Shown one piece after another: positions 1 to 6,097 of a stretch of DNA of 6,310 bases. The notes beneath the pieces were generated by a model. It was given only the letters and a program-made list of their open reading frames with translations. It searched no databases and was not told where the DNA came from. The position numbers and the translations under genes were made by a program. Location of the stretch: NCBI GenBank assembly GCA_938039225.1, contig CALHVH010000134.1, positions 1-6,310 of the forward strand, given 5' to 3'. Every line of letters begins with the position of its first letter. The first letter of the stretch is position 1. Source of the DNA: an uncultured Gammaproteobacteria bacterium (GTDB lineage Bacteria; Pseudomonadota; Gammaproteobacteria; Steroidobacterales; JABDMI01).

Positions 1-172
1 CTTTGCTGCTAAATATAACCTAACTCGTTTAGTATATTTTGAAGTGTATGAAGATTTAGAAAATGCTTTTAAAAGAGAAAAGCGTTTAAAGAACTGGAAT
101 CGTAAATGGAAAATTGAGTTGATTGAAGAGAGCAACCCTAACTGGGATGATTTGTTTTTTTCTATACTTTAG
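1..172 (+). CDS. GIY-YIG nuclease family protein, C-terminal part (5' end outside window)
   Basis: Reading from base 2 gives 56 codons ending in TAG at 170-172. The start lies before the window. The peptide runs FAAKYNLTRLVYFE, then an AFKREKRLKNWNRKWKIELI stretch and ends in NPNWDDLFFSIL. This matches the C-terminal half of the small stand-alone GIY-YIG proteins (about 80-100 residues, UvrC-N-terminal-like fold), with the typical R-L-V-Y-x-E strand, the A-x-x-R-E-K-x-L-K-x-W helix and the closing N-P-x-W-x-D-L. The Glu of REK or of the VYFE strand could be the metal-binding residue, but I cannot decide which. The GIY and YIG motifs and the catalytic Arg should lie in the missing part. Family members are presumed single-domain endonucleases. 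Their cellular role is poorly known, and many are annotated as UvrC-like. The gene is followed directly by the repeat array at 186-297 and converges on the membrane protein genes. Confidence 0.85.
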   Translation, partial: FAAKYNLTRLVYFEVYEDLENAFKREKRLKNWNRKWKIELIEESNPNWDDLFFSIL

Positions 173-185
173 CTTTCTAGAGGAG

Positions 186-297
186 GCCCCCAGTCAAGCT
201 GAGGGTTTCGGGGGGGTAGCTGAGGGTTTCGGAGAGTGGTGAGTCGATTTAGGCCTCCAGTCAAACTGAGGGTTTCGAGGATTGAACTGAGGGATTT
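186..297. repeat. Two-copy composite repeat with CTGAGGGTTTCG core, hairpin-forming
   Basis: The core CTGAGGGTTTCG occurs exactly at 199-210, 220-231 and 266-277, and in degenerate form (CTGAGGGATTT) at 287-297. The spacing is regular: 21 nt within each pair (199 to 220, 266 to 287) and 67 nt between pairs. It is therefore a duplicated two-core unit, at about 186-232 and 253-297. Positions 190-210 and 257-277 match at 20 of 21 bases. Each unit begins with a potential hairpin, CAGT-CAA-(A/G)CTG, that extends outward into CC.../...GGG pairs (187-205 and 254-272) with one internal C-A mismatch. The tract is much richer in G than the flanking AT-rich DNA. Its function is unknown. It could be a dispersed REP-like element or part of a termination region after the GIY-YIG gene. 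Confidence 0.8.
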
Positions 298-320
298 ATT
301 CAATTATTTTTTTATTCAAA

Positions 321-338
321 AAGTTAAGTGTCTAACTT
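321..338. terminator. Weak AT-rich stem-loop between converging genes, possible bidirectional terminator
   Basis: AAGTTA (321-326) and TAACTT (333-338) form a perfect 6-bp stem around a 6-nt loop. The + strand continues with TTATTTATTTTT. On the - strand the stem runs into TTTTT and further T-rich sequence. The position fits a shared terminator between the + strand GIY-YIG gene (ends 172) and the - strand membrane protein gene (ends 374). The stem has only one G-C pair, so it would be thermodynamically weak. Confidence 0.3.
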
Positions 339-373
339 ATTTATTTTTATACTAAAGAACAACTCGTCAAATT

Positions 374-862
374 TCACCCTTCTAAAGGCAAAGACTTTCT
401 AGTCTGGATTAATATCCATGCTGATCTTGCTAGTAAGATCAAAACCAGTGTGTAAATGATTGAGCTAGGACTAAACAGTGTTGACCAATTTACCTTGTCA
501 TCAAATTTACCCATAAAGTAAGCTGCCACATAGCCAATTGGAGCACCTATAACACTCAAAGCACTTAATCCAATAAAAAGATAAGCTCCTAATTCGAGAA
601 GCGGTAGATTCTTGTTAATCAAATAACCTGCATTTACACTCGCTCTTATACCTTTTAAATATATTAATAAAGGTCCTGCAACGATAAGTATGGCTACTCC
701 TATTAGTAGGTATATTTTGGACTCATTGGGGTCCGCAAGAACTTCTTTTATACCTGCTATTCCAAAAACGACAAACATTGCCGCCAAAAACATTAAGGGG
801 TATAAATGCCACGCGAAGTGTTTTGGTTTTTCAAAAGGGCTATTCTCAATCTCGTTATTCAT
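374..862 (-). CDS. Small four-helix membrane protein, second of a tandem pair
   Basis: I do not recognise a named family. From ATG at 862-860 the protein is 162 aa with four hydrophobic segments: about residues 21-38, 50-69, 91-115 and 135-152. The N-terminus is short and polar and the tail is basic (TRKSLPLEG). There is no signal peptidase site, catalytic motif or soluble domain, so it is inferred to be an inner-membrane protein of unknown function. A longer reading begins four codons upstream with TTG at 874. I prefer the ATG because GGGA lies 6 nt before it (872-869), whereas nothing like a ribosome site precedes the TTG. The ATG choice also reproduces the start context of the upstream neighbour. 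It begins 14 nt after that neighbour's stop, so the two are probably co-transcribed. It resembles that neighbour in helix layout and C-terminus and is probably its paralog. Confidence 0.7.
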   Translation of the reverse strand: MNNEIENSPFEKPKHFAWHLYPLMFLAAMFVVFGIAGIKEVLADPNESKIYLLIGVAILIVAGPLLIYLKGIRASVNAGYLINKNLPLLELGAYLFIGLSALSVIGAPIGYVAAYFMGKFDDKVNWSTLFSPSSIIYTLVLILLARSAWILIQTRKSLPLEG

Positions 863-876
863 GTTTGATCCCAAAT

Positions 877-1341
877 TTAACTTTGTTTTAATGGTAATTT
901 TTTACGTAACTGGTTTAGCTTAAACATGAGAAAGCCATGCAAAACAAAAAGAGAACAAAATACAGCTGTGGCAACTTTTAAATCGGTAGAAAAATAACTT
1001 GCTTCACTGAGTAAATAAGCCCACGCCGATAATGCTGTTATCACGAGAAGATAACCAACTGGCTCAAAAAATTTGTAATTATTAGACTTTAACTCACCAT
1101 TTTCAACACTAAGCTTCATGACTTGTAAATGACCAAAGTAAAGAATTGATGTAATTACTAAAACGGCAATCAGTAGTCTCAAAAGTAGTGGCTCACCAGC
1201 ATCAAATAAACGCTCTTGGGAAAACCCGAGTGAGCCTATAAGCATCATGGCACTCAATAATTGATTAGGCCAATATAAAAATCCCCAATTATTTGGTATT
1301 TGAAATTTTTCTGTATTTGTTACTGATTCACTTGTGTTCAT
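877..1341 (-). CDS. Small four-helix membrane protein, first of a tandem pair
   Basis: This 154-aa protein has hydrophobic segments at about residues 22-40, 52-70, 92-112 and 121-140 and a basic tail (LRKKLPLKQS). I do not recognise the family and give no function; the predicted location is the inner membrane. The ATG at 1341-1339 is preceded by GGGGA (1353-1349) at 7-nt spacing, a plausible Shine-Dalgarno site. The gene lies 71 nt after the mutS stop on the same strand. I see no GC-rich hairpin with a T-run in that gap, so read-through from mutS is possible. It shares with the next gene an aromatic-rich first helix, an E-x-x-(G/A)-Y-L motif opening helix 3 (E93 here, E90 in the partner), a Y-F pair after helix 3 and the closing R-K-x-L-P-L. 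Confidence 0.75.
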   Translation of the reverse strand: MNTSESVTNTEKFQIPNNWGFLYWPNQLLSAMMLIGSLGFSQERLFDAGEPLLLRLLIAVLVITSILYFGHLQVMKLSVENGELKSNNYKFFEPVGYLLVITALSAWAYLLSEASYFSTDLKVATAVFCSLFVLHGFLMFKLNQLRKKLPLKQS

Positions 1342-1412
1342 GAATTAATCCCCAAATTAATTATTTTAGACGCAACTTTTATTTTTATTGATTTTCGGAA
1401 GAGTACTTTAGT

Positions 1413-3998
1413 TTAAGAAAGCTTCTTTAATTCATATAGTTTTTCTAAAGCTTCCCTAGGACTCATATTATCAGGGTCCATGCTGTCTAGAGCCTGAATG
1501 AGAGGGTTAATTTCATCACTAGAGCTTTCATCTTCCAGACCAGCAAACAAACCACCTAATTCATCAGAGTTATTCTTATCATTCAGTTTCTGCTGTTCTT
1601 CTAAATGGTCCATGAATTGTTGAGCTTTACGAATCACAGGTCTCGGAATACCAGCAAGAGCTGCAACTTGTAAACCATAACTTCTATCTGCAGGACCCGG
1701 TTTTACTTTATGCAAAAAGATAAGTTCGTTTTTATATTCCGTAGCATCTAAATGCACATTCACCGCTTCTTTAAATTCTTGCGCTAAAGCAGTGAGTTCA
1801 AAGTAATGAGTTGCGAAAAGCGTAAAAGCCCGAACCTTACTAATGATATGTCTGGCACAGGCATAGGCCAGTGATAAGCCATCAAAGGTTGACGTACCTC
1901 GTCCGATTTCATCCATCAACACTAAGCTTTTATCAGTAGCATTATGCAGAATATTTGCAGTCTCAGTCATTTCCACCATAAAAGTAGAACGCCCACCGGC
2001 AAGATCATCGGCTGCACCAATTCGAGTGAAGATTCTATCCAATGGTCCTAACTGAACTGAATCAGCCGGAACAAAAGAGCCAATATGAGCCAGCAAAACG
2101 ATCAAGGCCGTTTGTCGCATAAAGGTGGATTTACCACCCATATTAGGACCAGTGATTACCTGCATGCGTTGTTTGTCATTCATGTCTAAATCATTAGCCA
2201 CAAATGTCACATCCTCATTGGTCTCTACTACGGGATGTCGTCCCTCATTAATATTAATGCAAGGATAAGACACTAATTGAGGCTGTACGTACTTTAAGGT
2301 TTGGGCACGTTCGGCAAAGGTATTTAATACATCCAATGTTGCCAAACCAAGAGCAAGTTTTTGAATGTCTTGTAAATGAGTGAGTAAATTCTCTAAGAGC
2401 TCTTCATATAAATACTTCTCTCTGGCCAAAGCTCTTTCTTTTGCCGATAAAACCTTGTCTTCAAAGGTTTTGAGTTCTGGTGTGATAAAACGTTCTTTAT
2501 CTTTCAGTGTTTGTCTTCGCACCCATTCTATCGGCACGTCATCACTGGCTTGTAGACGACTGACTTCAATGTAATAACCATGCACTCGGTTATACCCAAC
2601 TTTTAAAGTTGAAAAACCAGTACGCTCTTTTTCCGTATTTTCTAAATCCAGTAAAAATTGATTGGCGTTTTCGCTGAGATTTCGTAACTCATCTAACTCA
2701 CTATCAAAACCATCAGCGATGACGCCACCATCACGAATCAATAGCGGCGGAGAATCAATGATGGCAATGTTTAAATGAGTTGCCAGTTCAGGCAGCATAG
2801 GTAATTGATCACGAATGCTGGCAAGAAGAGACGATTGCATTGAGCTAATGACATTGGTCACATTAGGCAGTGCAAGCAAGGTTTCTTTTAGGTTAGATAA
2901 ATCGCGTGGTCTTGCACTCTTTAAGGCGATGCGAGCAACGATGCGTTCTATATCCGAAATCGATTTTAGCTCATCACCTAAACTTTCAATCAAATGGGAA
3001 TCAATTAACTCAGCTACCGCTGCATGACGTTCTTTTAAAGTAGTTTGTTGGCGTATAGGGCGTTGCATCCAACGTCTTAATTCTCTGCTGCCCATACTGG
3101 TCACGCATTTATCTAACACACTGGCTAAGGTATGTTCTGTACCGCCTCTTAAATTATTTTCTAGTTCTAAATTTCCCCTAGTAACCGCATCTATGGTTAA
3201 ACAATCATCTTGTTGTTCGATATGTATAGATTGTATATGTGGTACAGCTTGTTTTTGTGTGTCTAAAACGTATTGCATTAAGCAACCAGCGGCACCAATT
3301 GCAGCAGGTTTTTCTTCAATACCAAATCCTTGTAGATTCTTGGTTTTAAATTGACTCAACAGTAATCGAGTTGCCGAACTTTCTTCATAATGCCACTCAG
3401 GTCGTCGCGTAAGCGTTTCTTTACCTAGAATATGTTCCGGAGTGTCAGAATTGTCAGCCACTAAGAGCTCAGCAATTTGTAATCTTTCTAATTCAGCCAG
3501 TAACTCTTGTTGAGTTCTAACTTCAGTAACCGCAAAGCGACCACTGCCTAAATCACACCAGGCTAAACCAATTAAATGTTTTCCAAAATTGACTGCAGCT
3601 AATAAATTATTTTGTTGTTGCGAAAGCAAAGAGTCTTCGGTCAATGTACCGGGAGTAATGATGCGAACTACCTTGCGTTCAACCGGTCCTTTAGAGGTCG
3701 CAACATCGCCTACTTGTTCAGCAATGGCAACCGACTCGCCCAATTTAACCAGTTTGGCTAAATATCCATCGACTGAATGATAAGGAACGCCGGCCATAGG
3801 TACGGGGTTAGGACCATTTTTTCCTCTAGCCGTGAGGGTGATATCAATAAGTTTGGCAGCCTTTTGCGCATCTTCATAAAACACCTCATAAAAATCACCC
3901 ATACGATAAAACAAAATGGTATTTGGATGCTCTGCCTTAATTTTTAAGTACTGTTGCATCATTGGTGTATGAGTAGGCTTTTGTGCAGTTTTTTTCAT
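1413..3998 (-). CDS. mutS: DNA mismatch repair protein MutS
   Basis: This is full length at 861 aa (E. coli MutS is 853). MutS recognises mispaired and unpaired bases and, with ATP, recruits MutL to start methyl- or nick-directed repair in the cytoplasm. Domain I carries the mismatch-reading GDFYEVF with Phe36 and Glu38, at the same residue numbers as in E. coli. The connector and the core/lever with clamp follow (about 130-570). The ABC-type ATPase has Walker A GPNMGGKST at 617-625, Walker B ending in D696-E697, the GRGTSTFDG signature just after, and the ATHYFEL histidine at 731. The tail ends in a DPDNMSPREALEKLYELKKL segment like the E. coli tetramerisation tail. A loose beta-clamp-like ELGGLF lies before it. 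The ATG at 3998 fits the E. coli alignment (HTPMMQQYL near the start), but the Shine-Dalgarno site is poor. It is divergent from the glycosyltransferase gene. Confidence 0.98.
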   Translation of the reverse strand: MKKTAQKPTHTPMMQQYLKIKAEHPNTILFYRMGDFYEVFYEDAQKAAKLIDITLTARGKNGPNPVPMAGVPYHSVDGYLAKLVKLGESVAIAEQVGDVATSKGPVERKVVRIITPGTLTEDSLLSQQQNNLLAAVNFGKHLIGLAWCDLGSGRFAVTEVRTQQELLAELERLQIAELLVADNSDTPEHILGKETLTRRPEWHYEESSATRLLLSQFKTKNLQGFGIEEKPAAIGAAGCLMQYVLDTQKQAVPHIQSIHIEQQDDCLTIDAVTRGNLELENNLRGGTEHTLASVLDKCVTSMGSRELRRWMQRPIRQQTTLKERHAAVAELIDSHLIESLGDELKSISDIERIVARIALKSARPRDLSNLKETLLALPNVTNVISSMQSSLLASIRDQLPMLPELATHLNIAIIDSPPLLIRDGGVIADGFDSELDELRNLSENANQFLLDLENTEKERTGFSTLKVGYNRVHGYYIEVSRLQASDDVPIEWVRRQTLKDKERFITPELKTFEDKVLSAKERALAREKYLYEELLENLLTHLQDIQKLALGLATLDVLNTFAERAQTLKYVQPQLVSYPCININEGRHPVVETNEDVTFVANDLDMNDKQRMQVITGPNMGGKSTFMRQTALIVLLAHIGSFVPADSVQLGPLDRIFTRIGAADDLAGGRSTFMVEMTETANILHNATDKSLVLMDEIGRGTSTFDGLSLAYACARHIISKVRAFTLFATHYFELTALAQEFKEAVNVHLDATEYKNELIFLHKVKPGPADRSYGLQVAALAGIPRPVIRKAQQFMDHLEEQQKLNDKNNSDELGGLFAGLEDESSSDEINPLIQALDSMDPDNMSPREALEKLYELKKLS

Positions 3999-4155
3999 AT
4001 TTTTACGGTTTTTTGGTCAAGCTTGGTGCAGTGCTTTCTTTGCATGTTTCTTGAGCGTGCAGGCTGAAAATTAATAATTTTATTTATTATCAAAGTCAGC
4101 ATCCTAACAGAAAGCAAGTGTGTCGAGAATGCCGTATTTAAAGTAAGATAAAGCC
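3999..4155. promoter_or_regulatory. Divergent intergenic region between mutS and the glycosyltransferase gene
   Basis: This 157-bp region must hold the promoters for both divergent genes. The best + strand candidate is TTGAGC (4051-4056), a 16-nt spacer and AATAAT (4073-4078). It would leave a leader of about 70 nt before the ATG at 4156. On the - strand the AT-rich block around 4070-4100 offers only weak mutS candidates, such as a CTGACT/TATTAA pair at 17-nt spacing. The ribosome sites of both genes are weak: AAGATAAAG lies before the glycosyltransferase ATG, and none is clear before mutS. No strong palindromic operator is seen. Confidence 0.4.
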
Positions 4156-5259
4156 ATGAAAGTTTTGCACATTGAAACAGGAAGACGACTGGCTGGAGGG
4201 CCTCAGCAAGTTGTAACCCTTATGAAAGGTCTAGAGGCTAAAGGAGTTGATTCAACTCTATTATGCCCAGATGATAGTGCTGTCGCTGAGCTGGCTAGAG
4301 CTGCTCAATTAAAAGTTAAGCGTGTACCTTATAAGGGTGAGCATGACTTTAGCTTAATTAAAGCAATTAAAGAAACGGCAAAAGATCGCCATTTTGACCT
4401 AATGCATGCGCACTCACGTCGCGGTGCAGATAACTACACAGCAATAGTGGCAAGACGTACAAAAATACCAGCAATTCTCACGCGTCGAGTTATCAATGTT
4501 GAAAACAATTTTATTGCGGGACCAAAGTTTAGAAGTTTTAAAAAAGTGGTTGCCGTATCTGAAGCTGTTGAAAGGTCTTTAAAAAGACAGCGGGTAGATT
4601 CGAATTTACGCACCACAATTCATGATGGAATTATTTTGCAAGACTACACAGAGCAGTATTCACGTGAGCATCTTTTAGAAGAATTTAGTTTGCCCGAGAA
4701 CGCATTCATCATGGGCAACGTCGGTCGGTTTACTGAAAACAAAGGGCAACTGAGTTTATTAGAAGCCTTCGCTCTTTTTAATAAAAATTATCCACAATGC
4801 CATCTTATTTTATTTGGCGAAGGTGAAATGTTAGATGAGTTGATTGATTTTGTAAAAAAACATGAGCTTACTGAACAAGTTCATTTTGCCGGTTTTAGAA
4901 AAGACATGCCTAAGTGGTATGGGGCTTTACAGGTCGTTGTACATACAGCCATGTTAGAAGCCTTAAGTGTTGCCTTATTAGAAGCAGGAGCCAGTGGAGT
5001 TCCACTCATAGCTTACAATAATGGCGGTATTTCAGAAGTGATTCGTCATATGCACAATGGTCTCTTAGTGCAGCCTGGTCAAATAGATCAGTTAGCCGAC
5101 GCCGTGCAACGTTTGTTAGAGAGTCGCACGCTAACTAAGCGCTTAGCGGATAATTCTAAGAAAACTTGTGCTCAAAATTTTTCTGCTGAGCGCATGGTCA
5201 ATCAATATCATCAACTTTATAGTGAGATTTTACATACACAAAGAGCGATGAAGGCTTAA
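4156..5259 (+). CDS. GT4-type glycosyltransferase (GT-B fold)
   Basis: This 367-aa protein has the two-domain layout of family GT4 retaining glycosyltransferases, which move a sugar from a nucleotide-sugar donor to a glycan, lipid or other acceptor. The N-terminal acceptor domain starts MKVLHIETGRRLAGGPQQV, with the glycine-rich loop G14-G15-P16, and has a LMHAHSRRGA strand-loop near residue 80. The C-terminal donor domain opens with GNVGRFTENKG (187-197), the usual hinge motif, and carries the E-x7-E signature EALSVALLE with Glu268 and Glu276. It has no membrane segment or signal peptide, so it is probably cytoplasmic or membrane-associated, working on LPS or another surface glycan (inferred). 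Donor and acceptor cannot be read from sequence. No other glycan gene is in the window. pncC follows after 14 nt, suggesting one transcript. Confidence 0.92.
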   Translation: MKVLHIETGRRLAGGPQQVVTLMKGLEAKGVDSTLLCPDDSAVAELARAAQLKVKRVPYKGEHDFSLIKAIKETAKDRHFDLMHAHSRRGADNYTAIVARRTKIPAILTRRVINVENNFIAGPKFRSFKKVVAVSEAVERSLKRQRVDSNLRTTIHDGIILQDYTEQYSREHLLEEFSLPENAFIMGNVGRFTENKGQLSLLEAFALFNKNYPQCHLILFGEGEMLDELIDFVKKHELTEQVHFAGFRKDMPKWYGALQVVVHTAMLEALSVALLEAGASGVPLIAYNNGGISEVIRHMHNGLLVQPGQIDQLADAVQRLLESRTLTKRLADNSKKTCAQNFSAERMVNQYHQLYSEILHTQRAMKA

Positions 5260-5273
5260 AATGTATTCTCATT

Positions 5274-5795
5274 ATGGCTGCAAAACAAAAAACTGAAACA
5301 CTTCTTGGGCAGATAGCATCAGCTTTGCAAAAAAACAAGGCAACACTGGTGGTGGCAGAGTCTTGCACCGGTGGCTTGTTAGCAAAGTTATGTACAGACT
5401 TAGCAGGTAGTTCTGCGTGGTTCGAGGGTGGAGTTGTGTCATATAGCAATGCGTTAAAACAATCGCTTCTAAAAGTTAATAGAAACACGATTAAACAATT
5501 AGGCGCAGTGAGTGAGCAAACTGCTAAGGAAATGGCCTTAGGTGCTACGCAATTAACTCAGCTTAAACAAACACGTTATGCGATTTCTATTACTGGTGTT
5601 GCAGGTCCAGGCGGCGGCAGTATTGAAAAACCAGTTGGTACTGTATGTTTTGCATGGAGTAGGGCAAGCTCCCCAACTGAGAATGAGCTTATCAAAGCAG
5701 AAACCAAACTTTTCGCGGGAAATCGCAAAGAAATTAGAGAACAAAGTGCCGTGTTTGCTTTGCAGGAATTAAGAAATCTCTTAAAAAACCAATAA
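5274..5795 (+). CDS. pncC: Nicotinamide-nucleotide amidohydrolase (CinA C-terminal domain, PncC)
   Basis: This 173-aa stand-alone CinA C-terminal domain has the usual length of the short PncC/YgaD form, with no N-terminal molybdopterin-like CinA domain. Known family members deamidate NMN to nicotinic acid mononucleotide plus ammonia, feeding NAD recycling. NAD-dependent DNA ligase releases NMN, which gives a rationale for a place beside repair genes. Visible motifs are VVAESCTGG (26-34) with the conserved active-site Ser30, FEGGVVSYSNALK (50-62), GAVSEQTAKEMA (77-88) and the glycine loop ITGVAGPGGG (106-115), followed by KPVGTVCFAW. The ATG at 5274 has no good ribosome site: AAGG at 5251-5254 is 19 nt away. 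Translational coupling to the glycosyltransferase is therefore likely. It directly precedes recA, as ygaD does in E. coli, but 302 nt separate them. Confidence 0.95.
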   Translation: MAAKQKTETLLGQIASALQKNKATLVVAESCTGGLLAKLCTDLAGSSAWFEGGVVSYSNALKQSLLKVNRNTIKQLGAVSEQTAKEMALGATQLTQLKQTRYAISITGVAGPGGGSIEKPVGTVCFAWSRASSPTENELIKAETKLFAGNRKEIREQSAVFALQELRNLLKNQ

Positions 5796-5831
5796 AGTTT
5801 TCGCTAAAATTAACCATATTTTCGCAAAAAA

Positions 5832-5876
5832 GAGAATATTCTCAAAAATATTCTCAAAATATTCCAAAACGTTCTC
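5832..5876. repeat. Four AATATTCTC-like repeats in the recA upstream region
   Basis: Four related 9-mers follow each other: AATATTCTC at 5835-5843 and 5847-5855, AATATTCCA at 5858-5866 and AACGTTCTC at 5868-5876. The start-to-start steps are 12, 11 and 10 nt, close to one helical turn. The first copy is half of a perfect 12-bp palindrome, GAGAATATTCTC (5832-5843). GAGAATATT (5832-5840) can also pair with 5847-5855 as a 9-bp stem. On the - strand that stem runs into TTTTTT, so an antisense-side terminator is an alternative reading. The location just before the TATAAT at 5886 suggests a regulator-binding cluster (inferred). Confidence 0.6.
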
Positions 5877-5891
5877 ATTTTTGTGTATAAT
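5862..5891 (+). promoter_or_regulatory. Probable recA promoter
   Basis: A perfect -10 box TATAAT lies at 5886-5891. The best -35 is TTCCAA at 5862-5867 with an 18-nt spacer, which matches the consensus at only three of six bases. Transcription would start near 5898 and give a recA leader of about 200 nt. The -35 region lies inside the AATATTCTC-like repeats, so a protein bound there would affect polymerase. I find no CTGT-N8-ACAG LexA box of the usual gammaproteobacterial type. Confidence 0.55.
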
Positions 5892-5989
5892 CACTTTCGA
5901 AGTCGTTGGAAAAGAATCTTATTTAGTATCTATGCCATTGATTTCAAAGGAATTCACTGACGCCCTCATTTCAGCATTCGGAGGCTCTC

Positions 5990-6025
5990 ATGCTCAAGGA
6001 AGAACATGATATGTTGTGCAAATAG
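5990..6025 (+). other. Possible 11-codon leader ORF in the recA leader
   Basis: ATG at 5990 opens an 11-codon frame (MLKEEHDMLCK, TAG at 6023-6025). It is preceded by GGAGG at 5980-5984 with a 5-nt spacer, the strongest Shine-Dalgarno site in the whole window. It lies between the likely recA promoter and the stem-loop at 6039-6069, the usual place for a regulatory leader peptide. A short frame with a good ribosome site can arise by chance, and the peptide has no recognisable stalling motif. Confidence 0.22.
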
Positions 6026-6038
6026 TGAGCATTTTTAA

Positions 6039-6069
6039 GCCAAGACCACAAAATGTGGCAAAAATTGGC
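6039..6069 (+). promoter_or_regulatory. Nested stem-loop in the recA 5' leader
   Basis: GCCAA (6039-6043) pairs with TTGGC (6065-6069). Inside it CCACA (6046-6050) pairs with TGTGG (6054-6058) around an AAA loop, with a small asymmetric internal loop between the two stems. Both stems are perfect. The structure ends 15 nt before the recA Shine-Dalgarno site and has no following T-run, so it is not a terminator. It could affect recA translation or mRNA stability (inferred). Confidence 0.4.
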
Positions 6070-6084
6070 AATGTTAACTTTATG

Positions 6085-6089
6085 AAAGG
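6085..6089 (+). promoter_or_regulatory. Ribosome binding site of recA
   Basis: AAAGG lies 8 nt before the ATG at 6098. It supports this start over the earlier ATGs at 6071 (a five-codon frame) and 6082. Confidence 0.7.
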
Positions 6090-6097
6090 TATTTGAA

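Noticed and set aside
186..297. Possible CRISPR array
   Set aside because: There are only four short cores with alternating 21- and 46-nt steps, no uniform spacers and no cas genes. The structure fits a duplicated two-core repeat instead.
1342..1412. Terminator after mutS
   Set aside because: The gap is AT-rich, but I find no stable stem followed by a T-run on the - strand.
2380..3780. Open frames on the + strand across mutS (2380-2574, 2815-3027, 3589-3780)
   Set aside because: They lie opposite clear MutS coding sequence, show no recognisable protein motifs and are short. They are antisense shadows.
5261..5296. 11-codon frame (ATG 5261, TGA 5294) overlapping the pncC start
   Set aside because: It has only AAGG at 5251-5254 as a ribosome site and is out of frame with pncC. 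It could take part in coupling, but nothing else supports it.
5553..5772. Overlapping open frames on both strands inside pncC
   Set aside because: The pncC frame holds all the conserved motifs, and the alternatives have low-complexity or unrelated translations.
5796..5831. Terminator after pncC on the + strand
   Set aside because: TTTTCGC occurs twice (5798-5804, 5819-5825) but no stem followed by a T-run is present. The nearby 9-bp stem has its T-run only on the opposite strand.
5932..6009. 25-codon frame starting at ATG 5932 in the recA leader
   Set aside because: It has no Shine-Dalgarno site and no recognisable motif. The overlapping frame at 5990 has a far better ribosome site.
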